DNA from: a virus
DNA length: 47,909 nucleotides
IMG/VR virus record: IMGVR_UViG_3300028800_002454
Span: 1-47,909 of that record
Reading direction: 5' to 3' (one strand)
Part shown: one piece after another, positions 46,968 through 47,909 of the stretch
How the letters are laid out: every line of letters begins with the position of its first letter
How positions within the stretch are numbered: position 1 is the stretch's first letter
Program-made: the position numbers and the translations under genes
The notes under the pieces: generated by a model
The model's database searches: none
What the model saw: the letters and a program-made list of their open reading frames with translations, nothing else
Told to the model about the DNA's origin: nothing

Positions 46968-47909
46968 ATGGCCTCAAAAATGCCCGCTGCCCGCGATGCA
47001 AATGGAAATCGCATCACCATTGAAATGGCGGAAAATGGATCATTTGAAAAACCACTGAAGTGCGAATTTTGCGATGCATCCGTTTCATTTGTGAATGGGC
47101 ATCCAAGGGAAGTGGGGGAGGATATTGTTTTTGTCGAACCCTTTTTTAGGCTGGCGCCCAAAAGCACACATCACGAAGGCTGCAATTACAACTCTGTCGG
47201 CCAACTGACTGTTATTGCTCGGGAATCAGATGGCGACGTTTTTATGGCCATTTCGAATAATCAATTTCAACTTCGATTGCTTGCCGTAAAAAAGGCACTT
47301 GACCAGCTTATTGAACTAGCCAAAACAAAAAAATCCCTCACCGACGATAAGAAATTAATCAGCCAGCAGAAGGAGTACATAGCTAGCGAAGAGAAATTGG
47401 GGGCATACATCAATAGTGCAAAACGGGTGCTTAAGGTTCGCTCCGTATGCGAGAATCATGCCGAGATAGAAAATCTTCTTACTCTCGTATTTGACGGTGT
47501 AAATGTTCCATGGTCTGATTTTTATTTTGAGGACACCGACTATTTTCGGTGCTATCGACAACTTAAAAGCTCAACCACCCAGATACCTATCGCCGTCCAC
47601 GGCACAATCAAATCAATAAAAACCGTACCCGGGAAAAAAGAAAATTTTTCGGTTGTCAATCTTGTACGCCCCATGCGAAACATGGACGAAGCAGATGCTC
47701 GGGAGGTGGCATGCACGTCGATTTGGTCTCCCGATGTTAATTTTTTCTCGGATTACCGAGAGGGGCAGACTATCATTGCATTTGGTATGTGGCAGTGGAA
47801 ACCCGAAAGCAGAATTGCCAATTCCAAAGCGAACTCACCAATCAAAACATTTGTAAATTATGAGATGCGGCTGTGGCCCGTCGCAAAATCTCAGATCTGC
47901 GCGGCTTAA
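46968..47909 (+). CDS. Zinc-finger-like protein of unknown function, AT-rich
   Basis: 313 residues from ATG 46968 with AAGGA upstream, ending with the stop at the last base of the window. The N-terminus has KCEFCDASVSFV and, about 30 residues on, FFRLAPKSTHHEGCNYNSVG: C32, C35, H68/H69 and C72 form a probable zinc site, similar in layout to CoiA-type N-terminal domains. The middle has a lysine-rich helix (LAKTKKSLTDDKKLISQQK). The rest is beta-rich. The gene is much less GC-rich than its neighbours, suggesting recent transfer. Function unknown; possibly the start of another accessory module to the right. Confidence 0.75.
   Translation: MASKMPAARDANGNRITIEMAENGSFEKPLKCEFCDASVSFVNGHPREVGEDIVFVEPFFRLAPKSTHHEGCNYNSVGQLTVIARESDGDVFMAISNNQFQLRLLAVKKALDQLIELAKTKKSLTDDKKLISQQKEYIASEEKLGAYINSAKRVLKVRSVCENHAEIENLLTLVFDGVNVPWSDFYFEDTDYFRCYRQLKSSTTQIPIAVHGTIKSIKTVPGKKENFSVVNLVRPMRNMDEADAREVACTSIWSPDVNFFSDYREGQTIIAFGMWQWKPESRIANSKANSPIKTFVNYEMRLWPVAKSQICAA

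Noticed and set aside
1-47909. CRISPR array, tRNA or rRNA genes
   Set aside because: No regularly spaced repeats, tRNA-like clover-leaf ends or rRNA core sequence were noticed; the prophage does not appear to use a tRNA attachment site.

Overview
The window looks like a chromosomal defence island of a GC-rich proteobacterium, most likely of the order Burkholderiales. That guess rests on overall GC content, codon use and the gene families present; no rRNA or housekeeping gene confirms it. The island is split by an almost complete siphovirus-type prophage of about 38 kb. The two flanks carry host defence or accessory genes.

Left flank (1-3407): a complete DUF499 P-loop ATPase gene of the kind found in methylation-linked anti-phage clusters. 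It is followed by only about 35 codons of what looks like a phospholipase-D-type nuclease gene, cut at about 3407 where prophage sequence begins.

Prophage (about 3408 to somewhere in 41208-41390): nearly every gene is on the minus strand, so the functional order runs from right to left. At the right edge is an integration module of four genes joined by ATGA overlaps: a small ORF, a DUF2924 protein, a serine recombinase and an HTH protein. It ends in a strong terminator (38568-38594). Next comes an early/replication operon (38449 down to 30569): an HTH protein, a BRO-N antirepressor, a RecA-like ATPase, a possible ssDNA-binding protein, a PD-(D/E)XK nuclease, a Toprim primase-helicase and a RuvC-like resolvase. 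A large nested inverted repeat lies between primase and resolvase. Two ParB-domain DNA methyltransferases follow, then a small unknown gene (27116-27613) that has its own promoter and sits between terminators. A plus-strand DUF3489 gene and a divergent HNH nuclease come next. The packaging, head and tail genes run from 25891 to 5023: P27 small terminase, large terminase, HK97 portal, S49 protease, HK97 capsid, connectors, tail tube, tail chaperones G/GT with a canonical -1 slippery site, tape measure, DUF2460, DUF2163, NlpC/P60, tail hub and two paralogous fibre-like proteins. The lysis cassette (holin, lambda R-like transglycosylase, small membrane protein, lipoprotein) ends the element. I see no CI-type repressor in it.

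Right flank (41391-47909): a probable three-gene minus-strand operon (XRE regulator, ImmA/IrrE metallopeptidase, DUF262/DUF1524 GmrSD-like nuclease) is divergent from a plus-strand pair of unrecognised proteins (410 aa, then a 320-aa zinc-ribbon protein). Palindromic operator candidates lie between them. A visibly AT-richer zinc-finger-like gene ends the window. The unrecognised pair and the prophage's autonomous small gene are the best candidates for undescribed systems.

No gene-free stretch exceeds 300 bases. The longest gaps (about 138-245 bases) are described in the entries for 25892-26104, 30330-30366, 30521-30560, 31641-31741, 38501-38563, 41212-41247 and 44590-44654.
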